From the NCBI GenBank assembly GCA_034211175.1, contig JAXHUH010000090.1, positions 1-46,228 on the forward strand: a stretch of DNA of 46,228 nucleotides, given 5' to 3'. The notes beneath the pieces are model-generated. The model was not told the origin of the DNA. It made no database searches and was given only the letters and a program-made list of their open reading frames with translations. This document shows, piece by piece, positions 7,864-17,500 of the stretch (its first letter is position 1; each line of letters begins with the position of its first letter). Source of the DNA: JAXHUH01 sp034211175. Lineage in GTDB: Bacteria; Actinomycetota; Acidimicrobiia; Acidimicrobiales; CAIXPF01. Made by a program: the position numbers and the translations under genes.

Positions 7864-8586
7864 ATGGATCACATGTCCGACTACTCGCTGTACACGCGGC
7901 CCGTCGCGTCGCTCGACGCCGAGGCCCGCGGCGACTTCGTCATGCGGGTCTACACGTACCTGCTCGGCGCCATCGCCGCGTTCGTCGCCTTCGAGGCGGC
8001 GCTCTTCGTCACCGGCGCAGCCGAGGGGATCTTCAACTTCCTCGTCGAAACCGGCGGCATGTCCTGGCTGCTCATCCTCGGCCTCGTCATGATCATGCAG
8101 TGGATCGCGGCCCGCTCCGCGGCCGACCTGCTGAACCCGCAGAAGCAGGTCCTCGGCCTCGCCGTCTCGGCAGCGGCGCAGTCGGTCATCTTCGCCCCGT
8201 TGCTCTACGGCATCTTCAACTACTCCGACGACGGCGTCGGCACGGTCGGCATCGCCGCGGCCGTCACCGCCATCGGCTTCGCCGTGCTCACGGTCGTGGC
8301 GTTCACGACCCGCAAGGACCTGTCGGTGCTGCGCCCGCTCCTGATGTGGGGCTTCGGCGTCGCGATGGTCCTGATCGTCGCCGCGCTGATCTTCGGCTGG
8401 AACCTCGGCGTGTGGTTCTCGGTGGCGATGATCGGCCTGGCCGGCGCGGCCATCCTCTACGACACCCAGAAGGTCATGGCGACCTACCCGAACGAGGCCC
8501 ACGCCGCCGGTGCGCTGCGCCTGTTCTCGTCGGTCATGCTCATGTTCTTCTACGTGCTCCGGCTGGTGTCCGCGCTGCGCAACTGA
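7864..8586 (+). CDS. Bax inhibitor-1 / YccA family membrane protein
   Basis: The 240-residue product has an N-terminal cytoplasmic tail and about seven hydrophobic helices, as expected for the BI-1 (UPF0005) family. Family features include MRVYTYLLGAIAAFVAFEA in the first helix, FTTRKDLSVLRPLLMWG, and GLAGAAILYDTQKVM near the sixth helix, where the conserved Asp of YDTQ is present. Bacterial members such as BsYetJ are pH-sensitive calcium leak channels, and YccA interacts with FtsH; no specific role is shown here. ATG 7873 is an alternative start three codons in. No ribosome site is evident. A hairpin at 8624-8651 probably ends the transcript. Confidence 0.92.
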   Translation: MDHMSDYSLYTRPVASLDAEARGDFVMRVYTYLLGAIAAFVAFEAALFVTGAAEGIFNFLVETGGMSWLLILGLVMIMQWIAARSAADLLNPQKQVLGLAVSAAAQSVIFAPLLYGIFNYSDDGVGTVGIAAAVTAIGFAVLTVVAFTTRKDLSVLRPLLMWGFGVAMVLIVAALIFGWNLGVWFSVAMIGLAGAAILYDTQKVMATYPNEAHAAGALRLFSSVMLMFFYVLRLVSALRN

Positions 8587-8623
8587 GCGCACGGCAGCAC
8601 CGGGCCGGAACCGGCCGCGAACC

Positions 8624-8651
8624 CGAGGGCGTCGCCACGGCGGCGCCCTCG
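8624..8651 (+). terminator. Hairpin terminator after the BI-1 gene
   Basis: CGAGGGCG (8624-8631) pairs with CGCCCTCG (8644-8651), and a T-G pair plus further C-G pairs extend the stem inward. There is no T-run, as is usual in GC-rich actinobacteria. Confidence 0.5.
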
Positions 8652-8701
8652 TCGCGTCCGGGCACCGGTCGGCGACCTCGACGACCTCGACGACCTCCTG
8701 C

Positions 8702-9628
8702 TCAGCTGGCGGTGACCCGTCCGTTCCCGGCACAGACCCGCCCGGCGGCGCCCCGGAGGGCGTCGACGACCGCGGCGGTGCTCGGCCGCCCCTCGGCGCT
8801 GCGGCGCCACACGCCGTAGATCTCGCGGGTCAGCGCCGGACGGGTCGGGACGAAGCGCACGCCCTCCGGCGTCGGGCCGCGACCGAGCCGCGGGATGACC
8901 CCGACGCCCAGGCCGGCGGCGATGAGCGCGAGCTGGGTGGGGTGCTCGCCGACCGCGTGGACGACGTCGGGGTCCGAGCCCTGGGCGCGCAGGGCTCCGA
9001 TCAGCCAGTCGGTGCACATCGAGCCGTGCTGCCACGCGATCCACGGTTCGTTCAGGACCTCGTCGAGGTCGACGATGGTGGCCGACGCCAGGGGGTGGTC
9101 GACGCTCACCGCGAGATCGACGACGTCGTCGACGAGGTGGATGCGTCCGAGCGTGGCCGGGATGACGAGCGGCGCGCCGACCCAGTCCTGGACGACGGCG
9201 ACATCGAGCTCGCCGGCCCCGAGCATGCGCAGGGCGTCGGGTGGCTCGACCTCGGCGAGCTCGACCCGCAGGTCGGGGTGCTCGCCGCGGAGCGCTGCGA
9301 GCGCACCCGGCACCAGGCCGCGCGCCGCGGTGGCGAAGGAGGCGAGCCGCACCGTGCCGGCCACCGACGCGCCGAACTGCTCCATGTCCGACGACACCTC
9401 CTCGACCAGCGACAGGACCGACTCGGCGTGCTTGGCGAGGCGCTGTCCCGCGTCGGTCAGCTCGACCCCACGGCCCCGGCGTTCGATCAGCTCGTGACCG
9501 ACCTCCCGCTCGAGCTTGTTGAGCTGCTGGGACACCCCGGAGGGGGTCATGTGGAGCACCGCCGCGGCCGACGTCACACTGCCGTGGATGGCGAGCGCCC
9601 GAAGGCACCGCAGCCGATCGAGGTTCAT
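8702..9628 (-). CDS. LysR family transcriptional regulator
   Basis: This 308-residue protein has the LysR winged helix-turn-helix at residues 1-60 (LDRLRCLRALAIHGSVTSAA, then MTPSGVSQQLNKLEREVG and ELIERRGRGVELTDAG). The type 2 periplasmic-binding-like effector domain follows from about residue 90 (GTVRLASFATAARGLVPGAL, AGLGVGVIPRLG near 245). The ligand is unknown. It is divergent from the arylamine N-acetyltransferase gene across 124 bases, the classical LysR arrangement, so it may control that gene. ATG 9628 has a TAAGGT box six bases upstream and no ribosome site. A short GACCTCGAC run just beyond the stop lies in the convergent gap. Confidence 0.92.
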   Translation of the reverse strand: MNLDRLRCLRALAIHGSVTSAAAVLHMTPSGVSQQLNKLEREVGHELIERRGRGVELTDAGQRLAKHAESVLSLVEEVSSDMEQFGASVAGTVRLASFATAARGLVPGALAALRGEHPDLRVELAEVEPPDALRMLGAGELDVAVVQDWVGAPLVIPATLGRIHLVDDVVDLAVSVDHPLASATIVDLDEVLNEPWIAWQHGSMCTDWLIGALRAQGSDPDVVHAVGEHPTQLALIAAGLGVGVIPRLGRGPTPEGVRFVPTRPALTREIYGVWRRSAEGRPSTAAVVDALRGAAGRVCAGNGRVTAS

Positions 9629-9634
9629 CCGTGA

Positions 9635-9640
9635 ACCTTA
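9635..9640 (-). promoter_or_regulatory. -10-like TAAGGT box before the LysR gene
   Basis: On the minus strand TAAGGT ends six bases before ATG 9628, and no Shine-Dalgarno sequence is present. A leaderless start is likely. The site lies in the shared divergent region with the acetyltransferase. Confidence 0.45.
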
Positions 9641-9752
9641 CGTCGACGGTGGGACCGCCGATCGTGCAGTTTCACTCAGCAGTCGTCACCCCGACGGGCG
9701 AGTCCGGGCCACCGTCGACGTCGACGGCCGTCCGATCGGGCAGGCTACGACG

Positions 9753-10625
9753 ATGCACCCGTCCGACCGCGACCGCTACCTCGCCCGCCTCGGGACCCCT
9801 CCGGACCTCCGCCACCCGAGCGTCGAGGGCCTCGCGGCGCTCCACGCGGCCCACGTCGAGCGCATCCCCTACGAGGTCGTCGACATCCAGCTCGGCCGGC
9901 CGACGACGATCGAGCCCGCGGACTCGGCGCATCGCATCACCCGGCGCCACCGCGGCGGGTACTGCTACCACCTCAACGGGGCGTTCTCCGCGCTGCTCCG
10001 GTCGTTGGGCTACGACGTGCGCTGGCACCGCGCCGGCGCCCAGTACCACGGCGAGGCACCTCCCGGGGCCGTCGGCAACCACCTCGCCCTCACCGTGCGC
10101 GGCCTGCCGTCGGACGTGTGCCCGGACGGGGTGTGGGTGATCGACGCCGGCCTCGGCGACGGCCTCCACCACCCGATCCCGCTCCGGGAGGGCACCTATC
10201 GGCAGGGCCCGCTGCGGTTCACGCTGCGCCCCTCGGAGGTCGAGCCCGGCGGTTGGCGCCTCGACCACGACGAGCGGGGCAGCTTCGCGGGGATGGACGT
10301 GCGGGCCGACGAGGCCGGGATCGGCGACTTCCTCGACCAGCACCACCACCTGTCGACGTCGCCGACCTCGGGGTTCGTGCGCACCTGCGCGGTGCAGCGT
10401 CGGGACGGCGACGGCGCGGACATGCTCGCCGGCTGTGTGCTCCGCCGCCTGACCGCCGCCGGGACGTCGAGCCACACGATCGAGACGTCGACCGACTGGT
10501 TCGCCGCCCTCGCCGACGTGTTCGACCTGCCCCTCACCGACCTCGAACCCACCGACCGGGACCGCCTCTGGCGCCGCGTCCGCGACGCCCACGAGGCCTG
10601 GCAGGCGTCCCGCACCTCGGCCTGA
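9753..10625 (+). CDS. nat: Arylamine N-acetyltransferase
   Basis: The 290-residue protein is of normal length for the family. The Cys-His-Asp triad is visible: Cys71 in RHRGGYCYHLNG, His110 in VGNHLALTV and Asp131 in VWVIDAGLGDG, spaced as in the Salmonella enzyme (Cys69, His107, Asp122). The N-terminal HVERIPYEVVDIQLGRP is also typical. It transfers acetyl from acetyl-CoA to arylamines and hydrazines in the cytoplasm; in mycobacteria the homologue lies in a sterol catabolism cluster, but no such genes are adjacent here. The usual GGxCxELN motif reads YHLN, so the glutamate is replaced by histidine. The divergent LysR gene is the likely regulator. Confidence 0.93.
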   Translation: MHPSDRDRYLARLGTPPDLRHPSVEGLAALHAAHVERIPYEVVDIQLGRPTTIEPADSAHRITRRHRGGYCYHLNGAFSALLRSLGYDVRWHRAGAQYHGEAPPGAVGNHLALTVRGLPSDVCPDGVWVIDAGLGDGLHHPIPLREGTYRQGPLRFTLRPSEVEPGGWRLDHDERGSFAGMDVRADEAGIGDFLDQHHHLSTSPTSGFVRTCAVQRRDGDGADMLAGCVLRRLTAAGTSSHTIETSTDWFAALADVFDLPLTDLEPTDRDRLWRRVRDAHEAWQASRTSA

Positions 10626-10665
10626 CCGCAAGACGGCCACGGGGCGCCGTCCCGTGGGCCTGCGG
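10626..10665 (+). terminator. Hairpin terminator after the acetyltransferase gene
   Basis: CCGCA (10626-10630) pairs with TGCGG (10661-10665), and inside it CCACGGG (10637-10643) pairs with CCCGTGG (10651-10657). It begins directly after the TGA. Confidence 0.55.
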
Positions 10666-10817
10666 GATCGGCCGCGCTCCGGGCGTCGATGGGGCATGTC
10701 CCCGATGGGACCGGTCCGGCTCCGTGCCACCGTCCACCCCGGGGACCGGTCGGCGACGGTTCCCTGACGACGAGACGCCGGGGCCGGTGCGACGTGCACC
10801 GGGGAGGAGGAGCCCAG

Positions 10818-11921
10818 GTGCCCGCCACCGATCGTGTCCGACGCCCCCACCGGAACGTGTGCGTCGCGCTCGTCGCGGCGTGGGTGCTCGCCGCGTGCGG
10901 GAGCACGACCGACGAGGGCGACGTCGGGACGACCGTTCCCGACGCGGTCGTGGCCGCGAGCGCCGCGTTCGCCCCGGTCGACTCGGCGCTCATCTACGGC
11001 ACGGACACCGCGATCAGCCCGAGCGGCGGCGCACGGCTCGCCCCGGACGGGTCGGGCTGGTGCCTCGAGACCACCGACGGCGACGAGCCGGTCTGTCTCG
11101 GCGCCGACGCGCAGGAGTCGGCCTCACTCGGCGTCGCCTGGCGGGGCGACGAACGGGCCGTGGCCGTCACCGACACGGCGAACGGACACACCTCGGTGAT
11201 CGACTTCGCGGCCGGGACCGTGGTGGAGACCGGCCACGACCAGCATCGGGTGTACGACTGGTCCCCCGACGGTGACCGGCTCATCGGCGCGACGATCGAG
11301 TCCGCCGATGAGCTCTCGCTCCTCGACCCGACCACGTTCGACGCCGAGCCGCTCGCCGAACGGGCCATCCCGCAGATCCCGGGGATCCGGTGGGTGGCGG
11401 GTGACGTGATCTGGGTCTCCGACGGCTCGGGCCCCGGGCTGTGGGTCGTCGACGCCGCGTCCGGTGAGTGGACGTCGATCGACGGCGGCCTCGGCGAGCA
11501 GGAGATCGTGGCGACCAGCGCCGACGGGTTGTTGGCGGTCACGCTCGACGACGACGTCACCCACGGCGTCGGCGGCCCCGACGACCCCGGCGTGCTCCTC
11601 TTCGACGCCGATGGTCGACGCTCGGCCGGCGTCACCGGCCCGACCGGCGGTGAGCCCGACTGGGTCCAGATCTCGGCGGACGGCACCGCGCTGCTCGCCC
11701 TCTGGGAGGACGACGCGTCGTCCAACGTGCTGGCCACGGCGACGCTCGACCGGGACTCGCTCGCGGTCGGCGAGTGGACCGAGCTCGGCCGCTGGACGTT
11801 CGACGACGTCGAGCGGCCGGCCGCGTTCGTGTCGAATGGCCAGCTGCGCTGGGACGGCGGCGACACCGCATGGATCGTCACCGAGGCCGGTGGGCTCCTC
11901 GAGGTGACGCTCACCCCCTAG
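10818..11921 (+). CDS. Secreted lipoprotein with beta-propeller-like repeats
   Basis: GTG 10818 is preceded seven bases away by GGAGGAGG (10803-10810), a strong ribosome site. The 367-residue product starts with a basic stretch and the hydrophobic segment VALVAAWVLAAC, whose lipobox LAAC predicts lipidation of the Cys and attachment to the outer face of the membrane. The mature protein repeats a pattern of about 50 residues with W/YDWSPDGDRLI, VAGDVIWVSDGSG, TSADGLLAVTLDDD and ISADGTALLALWEDD, as in TolB/PD40-type propellers. No enzymatic motif is seen. It may bind a ligand or another envelope protein. The gene stands alone, 192 bases after the acetyltransferase and followed by a hairpin. Confidence 0.8.
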   Translation: MPATDRVRRPHRNVCVALVAAWVLAACGSTTDEGDVGTTVPDAVVAASAAFAPVDSALIYGTDTAISPSGGARLAPDGSGWCLETTDGDEPVCLGADAQESASLGVAWRGDERAVAVTDTANGHTSVIDFAAGTVVETGHDQHRVYDWSPDGDRLIGATIESADELSLLDPTTFDAEPLAERAIPQIPGIRWVAGDVIWVSDGSGPGLWVVDAASGEWTSIDGGLGEQEIVATSADGLLAVTLDDDVTHGVGGPDDPGVLLFDADGRRSAGVTGPTGGEPDWVQISADGTALLALWEDDASSNVLATATLDRDSLAVGEWTELGRWTFDDVERPAAFVSNGQLRWDGGDTAWIVTEAGGLLEVTLTP

Positions 11922-11930
11922 CCGGGCCCG

Positions 11931-11947
11931 GCGCACCGGTGGTGCGC
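11931..11947 (+). terminator. Hairpin terminator after the lipoprotein gene
   Basis: GCGCACC (11931-11937) and GGTGCGC (11941-11947) form a perfect seven-base stem with a three-base loop, ten bases after the stop. Confidence 0.55.
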
Positions 11948-12004
11948 AGCGCTCCGCTCGCAGCGGGCCGACATGGACCGGGCGTTTTCGACAATGATGT
12001 CGGA

Positions 12005-13201
12005 ATGCGTCCGTTGGAGGGGGTTCGGGTGCTGGACCTCAGTCGCGTCCTGGCGGGGCCATTCGCCGGGCGAATGCTGAGTGATCTCGGTGCCGATGTC
12101 GTCAAGGTGGAGCCGCCGGAGGGCGACGTCACCCGAACGTTCGGGAGGAGACGCGGCCGCCAGACCGCCTACTTCACCCAACAGAACGCCGGGAAGCGGG
12201 GCATCTGCGTCGACCTCGGCGCCGAGGGCGGCCCGGACCTCATCCGCCGGCTGGCGGCCGAGGCCGACATCGTCGTCGAGAACTTCCGACCCGGTGTGCT
12301 CGCCCGGTTCGGGCTCGACTGGGCGGCGCTGTCCGCCGACCACCCCGAGCTGATCATGTTGTCGATCTCCGGGTTCGGCCAGGACGGGCCCGAGGTCGGG
12401 CGTGCCGCGTACGCCGGGGTCATGCACGCCGAGTCGGGGCTCCTGGCCCGACAGTCGACGATCACCGGCAGCCGGGCCGACGACCTCCAGCTCTCGGTGG
12501 CCGACACCAACGCCGGGCTCCACGGCCTGGTCGCGCTCCTCTCCGCGCTGCGGGTGCGCGACGCCACGGGGGTCGGCCAGCACGTCGACATCGCCATGAT
12601 CGACGCACTGCTGGTGTGCGACGACTACGTCAACCACGCGTTCGAGGGCGGCCGCGCCCGCCGGGGCGGCGGCGAGGTCTGGGACACGCCCCACGGCGGC
12701 ATCATCGTCATGGGCGAGTTCAAGTGGGTCTGGAAGTGCGCCAACGAGCGCCTCGGCCTGGCCGACCCGACCCCGCCCGGCGCCGAGCTCGACGAGAAGA
12801 TCCGACTGCGCCGCCAGGCGTGGGCCGACTACGTCCGCTCGTTCCCCACCCGCGAGGACCTGCTCGCCGCACTCGACCGGGCCAACCTGGCGTGGGGCCT
12901 GGTCAAGACGGCCGAGGAGGCGGTCACCTCACCGACGCTGGCCCACCGCAACTCGCTGGTCGAGGTCCCGGACCCCCACGAGGGCGTGCGGACCGTGGTC
13001 CAGTCGCCGTACCGGTTCTCGAGCTCCGAGAGCGGCGTGCAGGGCCCCGCCCCTGCGCTCGGCGCCGACAACGCCGCGGTCCTCGGCGACTGGCTGGGGA
13101 TCGACCCCGCCGATGTCGACGCGCTCGAGCAGGCCCGGGTGCTGCGCCGCGACTCGACCACGGCGGCCGATGCCGCCACGGGGGCGGCGGCACCGGGCTG
13201 A
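12005..13201 (+). CDS. CaiB/BaiF family CoA-transferase (family III)
   Basis: The 398-residue product fits the family from its first residues: LEGVRVLDLSRVLAGPFAGR, LSDLGADVVKVEPPEGD, NAGKRGICVDL and DIVVENFRPGVLARFGLDW. Asp167 in SVADTNAGLHG matches the position of the catalytic aspartate (Asp169 in formyl-CoA transferase and CaiB), which forms the acyl anhydride and CoA thioester intermediates. It would move CoA between a thioester and a free carboxylate; substrates cannot be read from sequence. It probably serves degradation of an acyl compound with the CoA-linked enzymes elsewhere in the window. ATG 12005 fits the family start. The convergent SDR gene ends 24 bases away. Confidence 0.93.
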   Translation: MRPLEGVRVLDLSRVLAGPFAGRMLSDLGADVVKVEPPEGDVTRTFGRRRGRQTAYFTQQNAGKRGICVDLGAEGGPDLIRRLAAEADIVVENFRPGVLARFGLDWAALSADHPELIMLSISGFGQDGPEVGRAAYAGVMHAESGLLARQSTITGSRADDLQLSVADTNAGLHGLVALLSALRVRDATGVGQHVDIAMIDALLVCDDYVNHAFEGGRARRGGGEVWDTPHGGIIVMGEFKWVWKCANERLGLADPTPPGAELDEKIRLRRQAWADYVRSFPTREDLLAALDRANLAWGLVKTAEEAVTSPTLAHRNSLVEVPDPHEGVRTVVQSPYRFSSSESGVQGPAPALGADNAAVLGDWLGIDPADVDALEQARVLRRDSTTAADAATGAAAPG

Positions 13202-13225
13202 GCCCGGGCACCGCCGCCGACGCGC

Positions 13226-14059
13226 TCAGCGGCCCGGGGGCCGGTACATGCGGATGGGTGCGGCGCCGGTCATCGTGCGGTTCTGGCGGGACCACGAGCG
13301 ACCGGCGAACGCGCCGCCGTCCACGACCTGGGACGTGCCGGTGACGAATCCCGAGCGCGGCGACGCCAGGTACAGCGCGGCCTGGGCGATGTCGTCGGGC
13401 TCACCGACCCGACCGATCGGCTGGTAGGGGCCGACGCGCTCGCGGAACTTGGCGAACTGCTCGTCGGTCGGATGGGGCCGGCCGACGGCGAGCGGCGTCG
13501 TGATGACGCCGGGGCAGATGGCGTTGACCCGGATGCCGTGCTCGCCCAGCTCCAGCGCCGCCGTCTTCGTGAGGTGGATCACCGCGGCCTTCGCCACCGA
13601 GTACAGGTGCGGGGCCTCGCCGGCCTGCAGGCCGGCGACGCTGGCGGTGTTGACGATGCTGCCCCCGCCACGGCGCCGCATCGGCTCGGTGGCGTGCTTG
13701 AGCCCGAAGAACACCGACTTCACCAGCACGTCGAAGGTGATGTCGTAGTCGTCCTCGCTGATCGACTCCAGCGGGCCGCGGGCGCCGCCGAAGCCGGCGT
13801 TGTTGCACAGCACGTCGAGGCCGCCCCACTCGTCCACCGCGGTCGCCAGCGCGGCGGCGACGTCGGACTCCCTGGTCACGTCGGTGCGCAGGAACCGGGC
13901 GTCGTCGCCCAGCTCCTTGGCGAGCATCGATCCCCGGTCCTCGTCGAGGTCGGCGACCACGACGCGTGCCCCCTCCTCGACGAAGGTGGCGACCATCGCC
14001 GCACCCATGCCGCTGGCGCCCCCGGTGACCACCGCGACGCTGCCGTCGAGCTCCCCCAT
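13226..14059 (-). CDS. Short-chain dehydrogenase/reductase (classical SDR)
   Basis: The 277-residue protein has the classical SDR motifs: TGGASGMGAA (Rossmann TGxxxGxG, residues 12-21), VADLDED, the NNAG motif (CNNAGFGG), the serine of NTASVAG, catalytic YSVAK, and ICPGVITTPL. The aspartate after the second strand (ADLDED) suggests preference for NAD(H). It is about 20 residues longer than usual, with a C-terminal tail after VVDGGAF (SWSRQNRTMTGAAPIRMYRP) that has no known role. ATG 14059 follows a GGGGGAAC ribosome-like stretch. It lies tail to tail with the CoA-transferase, so a shared pathway is possible but not a shared transcript. The substrate is unknown. Confidence 0.92.
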   Translation of the reverse strand: MGELDGSVAVVTGGASGMGAAMVATFVEEGARVVVADLDEDRGSMLAKELGDDARFLRTDVTRESDVAAALATAVDEWGGLDVLCNNAGFGGARGPLESISEDDYDITFDVLVKSVFFGLKHATEPMRRRGGGSIVNTASVAGLQAGEAPHLYSVAKAAVIHLTKTAALELGEHGIRVNAICPGVITTPLAVGRPHPTDEQFAKFRERVGPYQPIGRVGEPDDIAQAALYLASPRSGFVTGTSQVVDGGAFAGRSWSRQNRTMTGAAPIRMYRPPGR

Positions 14060-14150
14060 CGTTCCCCCCGGTCGGTTGTCGTTCGCCAGGAGCGTAGGGC
14101 GGGACCGCGAACCGAACCGAAACCGCCGTGCCGCCGACCTCGCCGACAGC

Positions 14151-14513
14151 TCAGGACGCGGGGGTGAGCGCGGCCACCGCGTCGCGCACCGAGTCGTCGA
14201 CCGGCACGACCCGATCGACCTGCGCAACCTCGAGGACCTCGGCGAGCGCGTCGGACCGGGGACGCACCACCCGTGCGCTGATCCCGTGGCTCGCGAAGGT
14301 CGTCGCGGCCCGGAACAACATCCGCACGCCGGTGCTGTCGAAGTGGTGGACGTCGGTCAGGTCGACCACGGCGGAGCGCACCCGGCCGTCGTCGTCGACG
14401 ACGCGTCGCTCGATCTCGGCGCCCAGATCGGCGGCGTTGGCCAGGTCGATCTCGCCGGCGAGCACGACGACGGTGACCGCGCCGATCTCGTCGAATCGCA
14501 CCTGGTGGTTCAT
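14151..14513 (-). CDS. STAS-domain anti-sigma-factor antagonist
   Basis: The 120-residue product is a single STAS domain: VTVVVLAGEIDLANAADLGA, AVVDLTDVHHFDSTGVRML and VVRPRSDALAEVLEVAQVDR. The phosphorylatable serine of SpoIIAA/RsbV proteins is present as Ser in HFDSTG. Its ATG overlaps the stop of the large sensor gene by four bases (ATGA), so both are made together. In partner switching an HATPase anti-sigma kinase phosphorylates such a protein and a PP2C phosphatase reverses it; both activities are predicted in the adjacent protein. No sigma factor gene is present in the window, so the final target is elsewhere. Confidence 0.9.
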   Translation of the reverse strand: MNHQVRFDEIGAVTVVVLAGEIDLANAADLGAEIERRVVDDDGRVRSAVVDLTDVHHFDSTGVRMLFRAATTFASHGISARVVRPRSDALAEVLEVAQVDRVVPVDDSVRDAVAALTPAS

Positions 14514-17500
14514 GCCGCGACCGCCTTCGGCGCCCGCATCGTGACCGTCGTGCCACGCGGGGTCGGGTCGACGGTGACGTCGGTCAGCGCCCGCATGATC
14601 GACAGGCCGAACCCCCGGGTCGCCTGGGGCACGGGCGGTCGCCACACGCCCTGATCGCTGACGGTGATCTCGATCCTCGCCCCGTCGACCTGGGCGGACA
14701 CCGCGATCACGTCGCCGTCGGTGCGGCGGTGCTCCACCGCGTTGGTGACCGCCTCAGAGACGGCCACCAGGAGGCCCGAGAGGGTGTCCTCGTCCATCGT
14801 CATCCGCGACTCCACGTGCTCGCGGATGCGGTGGCGGACCTGCCCGACCGAGCGGGGCTCGGCGTCGACCTCGAAGGACAGCAGATCGGCGATCGGTGCC
14901 GTGATGCGTACGACGACGGCGGCGATGTCATCCTCTCGATCTTCGCCCACGAGCTCGGCGAACACCGTGTCGAGCAGTGCGCCGGCGGTCGGGTCGGGCG
15001 CGCCGGCGATGCACGCGGCGAGCGGATCGGTCGAGTAGCCGTGCGCACGGCTCTCCACGAGCCCGTCGGTGTAGAGGACCATCGTCGACCCCGCCTCGAG
15101 GTCGACGCCCGACGCTTCGTACTGCGAGAACGGGAACGCGCCGATCGGCACGCCCCGACCGCCCTCCAGGAGCTCGACGCCGCCGTCGGGCCGGCGCAGC
15201 ACGACCGGCGGGTGGCCGGCGCTCGACCAGGTCACGCTTCGTCGGTCCGGGGCCACCACCAGGCAGCACACCGTGGCGAAGTGGTCCTCCTGGGTGGTGT
15301 GCACGAGGTCGTTGAGCTGGCCCAGGGCCTCGGCCGGGCCGGCGCCGAGTGCGAGGTAGCCGCGCAGGCTGTTGCGCAGCTGGGCCATCGAGGCCGCCGA
15401 TGCGGCGCCGTGGCCGACGACGTCGCCGACCACGAGGGCGACGCCGCCGCCGGGGATGGGGATGGCGTCGTACCAGTCACCGCCGACGGTCATGAACCGG
15501 GTGCCCGACGCGTAGCGCCAGGCGATGCTCATCTGGTCGACGTCGGGCGGCGCTCCCGGCAGCACGCTCTCCTGGAGGGTGCGGGCGACCGCCCGCTCCG
15601 ACTCGAAGTCCCGGGCCCGGGCCGCGGCCTGCGCGGTGAGCTGGGTGACCGTGTCGATCATGCCGACGAGGATCGGTTCGGGGCGCACATCGCGGTGCCA
15701 GCCGATCCACAGGGCGCCGAGCACCTCACCGGCGTCGCCGAGGCCGAGCGGGAGGACGGCCATGGCCTGGAGGTCGGTGTCCCACACCGTCTCGGCGAGC
15801 GCCGGGTACCGCGTGGCGAGCTGGGAGCGGTCGGACAGCCACATCCGCCGGCGGCGGAGCACGGCCTCGTGGACCGGGGAGCCGTTGCCCGTCCACGTGC
15901 GCCAACGGGCCGCCAGCTCCGGCGAGAGCCGGTCCTCCTTCGCCGGCGGCAGGATGTCGGTCGTCTCCTGGGCGACGACCAGGAGCGAGACCTCGTCGCA
16001 GCGCACGATCGGCACGAGCGACGTCGACAGCGTGGTCGAGATGTCCCGCCACGTCCGGCTGGCGTTGAGCTGCTGGGCGACCTGTGCGACCGCCTCGAAG
16101 TGGGCGGCGTAGAGCTGGGCGTCGCGCTCGCGCTCGGTGCGGGACCGGGCGAGCTGCACCGCGGAGCGCACCCGGGTGACCAGCTCGAGCACCGAGAACG
16201 GCTTGATGAGGTAGTCGTCGGCGCCGACCTCGAGCGCCTCGACCGCGAGGTCCTCGCCGGGTCGGGCCGAGACGAGGACGACCGGGACGTTGCGCAGCGC
16301 GTCGTCGGCCCGCAGCGCCGCCAGGAGCCCGATGCCGTCGAGACCCGGCATCATGACGTCGGTCAGGACCAGGTCGGGACGGACCTCCCGGGCCTTCTCG
16401 ATGCCGTCCTCGCCGTTGCGGGCCACGATGACCTCGAAGTACGGCTCCAGGTTCTGGCGCAGGTAGTGGCGCATGTCGGCGTTGTCGTCGACGACGAGCA
16501 CCGTGCCGCCGTCGCTGTTCCCACCGCTCTCGGGCTCGGCGTCCGGTGACCCATCGGCGTGGCCGCGCCCGGGCTCCCCGGTGGCATCTTCCGTCTCCGC
16601 GGTCGTCGTCGCGCCGTTCGTCGTGTCGACGATCTCGGTGACGTCGGCCAGGTAGCGGGCCGACACGGCCGACCCGTGGGCGTCGACCGTGCTCGGCACG
16701 GGCTCGTCGCCGGTGTCGGGCTCGGCGGGGGCGAGCGGCAGCCGCACCTCGAAGGTCGAGCCCACGCCGACGTCACTGGTGGCCGTCACCGAGCCGCCGT
16801 GCGCATCGACGATCTCGTGCACGAGCGCCAGCCCGATCCCGGTGCTCTCGAACGTGCGTCCACCCACCCCGGCGATCCGGTGGAACCGGTCGAAGACGTG
16901 CTCGAGCGCCTCCGCCGGGATCCCCGACCCGGTGTCCGACACGGTCACCACCGCGTCCGAGCGGTCCTGGGTGACCGAGACGGTGATCGAGCCCTCGAGC
17001 GTGTGCTTGAACGCGTTGGACAGCAGGTTGAGCACGACGATCTCGAACATCGACGGATCGGCCGGCGTCGGACGGGTGATCGGCGACACCTCGAGGCGCA
17101 GGTCGATCCCCGCCCGCCGTGCGAGCTCGCCGAACAGCTCGACGATCGAGGAGGTCGCCTCGCCGATGTCGAGCGCCTCGATGCGGGGTCGTGACGCGCC
17201 CTCCCCGTAGCGGGAGAACTCCAGCAGCCGGTTCACGAGCCGCAGGAGCCGCTCCGCGTTGCGCTCCGCGAGGGCGACCCGCTCCCGCTGGCGCCCCTCC
17301 AGGGGTGCGCTCTGATCGTCGAGGGCGTCGCGCAGCGGCCCGAGCAGCAGCGTCAGCGGCGTGCGGAACTCGTGGCTGATGTTGGAGAAGAAGTCGGTCT
17401 TGGCCCGGTCCAGCTCGGCCAGGGCGTCGGCGCGACGGCGGTCCTCGGCCCGACCCCGCACCTCGGCGAGGGCGCGGGCGATCTCGGCGGCGAGCGAGCC

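Noticed and set aside
9653..9752. N-terminal extension of the acetyltransferase upstream to base 9516
   Set aside because: The open frame crosses the LysR start on the other strand, and family alignment starts at ATG 9753.
14729..16549. A 606-codon plus-strand frame opposite the hybrid sensor
   Set aside because: No domain or ribosome site; its composition mirrors the codon bias of the sensor on the other strand.
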